7,553 nt of DNA from Bacteroidales bacterium. Its GTDB lineage: Bacteria; Bacteroidota; Bacteroidia; Bacteroidales; UBA7960. Made by a program: the position numbers and the translations under genes. This document shows, one piece after another, positions 7,195 through 7,553 of the stretch. The notes beneath the pieces are model-generated. The model did not search any database. It was not told the DNA's origin and worked only from the letters and a program-made list of their open reading frames with translations. The stretch's first letter is position 1; each line of letters opens with the position of its first letter. The stretch covers positions 1 to 7,553 of the forward strand of contig PUPG01000056.1 of assembly GCA_003553005.1 (NCBI GenBank), read 5' to 3'.

Positions 7195-7553
7195 ATGCGC
7201 AGTTTTCTGGTTTTAGGGATACACTTTACCCTTTTAATATTGCTTTTTTTTCTGCTGGCTCCGGGTACGCAATCTGCCGGCAAGGCCACAGGTTCCACCC
7301 AGGAATGCCCTTACAGCACGCCGTGGGTCGATTCGGTATTTCAATCCCTCACCCTGGAGGAGCGGATTGCCCAGCTATTGATGATCCGGGGGCATACGGA
7401 CCAGGATGAAGCTTATTACGACAGCATTGTTCATCTCGTGAAAGATTACAACCTGGGCGGGGCCGCCTTCTTCCGCGGATACCCCACCGAGCAGGTGCTC
7501 GTCACAAACCGGATGCAAAGCCAGGCCAAAACACCATTGCTTATTGCCATGGA
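7195..7553 (+). CDS. Secreted glycoside hydrolase family 3 protein, beta-N-acetylhexosaminidase-like (3' end cut by window edge)
   Basis: The first 119 codons are visible; the gene runs off the right edge. Residues 1-27 form a signal peptide or membrane anchor (MRS followed by a long Leu/Phe-rich core, then APGTQSAG). There is no lipobox cysteine in that region; the first cysteine is residue 38. From about residue 44 the sequence fits the N-terminal (beta/alpha)8 domain of GH3 NagZ-type enzymes: WVDSVFQSLTLEERIAQLLM (44-63), then a GGAAFFRG strand near residue 90 and NRMQSQAKTPLLIAM at the edge, where the family continues into a conserved Asp. Such enzymes cleave terminal beta-linked N-acetylglucosamine from peptidoglycan fragments or glycans; export suggests a periplasmic or surface role. 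The catalytic residues lie beyond the window. Start is firm: an in-frame TAA at 7174-7176 lies just upstream with no other ATG between. Confidence 0.87.
   Translation, partial: MRSFLVLGIHFTLLILLFFLLAPGTQSAGKATGSTQECPYSTPWVDSVFQSLTLEERIAQLLMIRGHTDQDEAYYDSIVHLVKDYNLGGAAFFRGYPTEQVLVTNRMQSQAKTPLLIAM

Overview
The window looks like ordinary chromosomal DNA from a Bacteroidetes-type bacterium. Three things point that way. Shine-Dalgarno sequences are weak or absent. There are matches to the Bacteroidetes -7 box TAnnTTTG upstream of two genes. The gene content also fits: a tandem universal stress protein with a DUF2007-like head, an SSS-family symporter, a fused ADP-forming acyl-CoA synthetase, and a family 3 glycosidase with an export signal. 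This assignment is an inference from style and content, because no rRNA or other marker gene is present. Six protein-coding genes are supported and together fill nearly all of the window. I see no tRNA, rRNA, CRISPR array, insertion sequence or long repeat.

Layout, left to right. Bases 1-1106 (minus strand) hold the first 368 codons of a universal stress protein that runs off the left edge. A 255-base gap follows, with a probable promoter for that gene and a probable terminator for the operon to its right. Bases 1362-6215 (minus strand) form a tight three-gene operon, transcribed right to left: ADP-forming acyl-CoA synthetase (4155-6215), sodium:solute symporter (2669-4120), then an outer-membrane beta-barrel protein (1362-2636), with gaps of only 34 and 32 bases. 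A divergent intergenic region (6216-6463) contains a 12-base perfect palindrome. On the plus strand come endonuclease III (nth, 6464-7123) and the 5' end of a secreted GH3 beta-N-acetylhexosaminidase-like protein (from 7195), cut by the right edge.

How the genes may work together: the operon has one component in each compartment, namely an outer-membrane pore, an inner-membrane Na+-coupled importer, and a cytoplasmic enzyme that interconverts an organic acid and its CoA thioester with ATP/ADP. The simplest reading is an uptake-and-activation route for a small carboxylate such as acetate, propionate or a branched or aromatic acid; the substrate cannot be read from the sequence. The other genes are probably independent: a stress or nucleotide-sensing protein, a base-excision repair enzyme, and a cell-wall or glycan-degrading hydrolase.

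I did not find a clearly new biological system. The most interesting items are the outer-membrane/inner-membrane/cytosol carboxylate operon and the DUF2007-Usp-Usp architecture.
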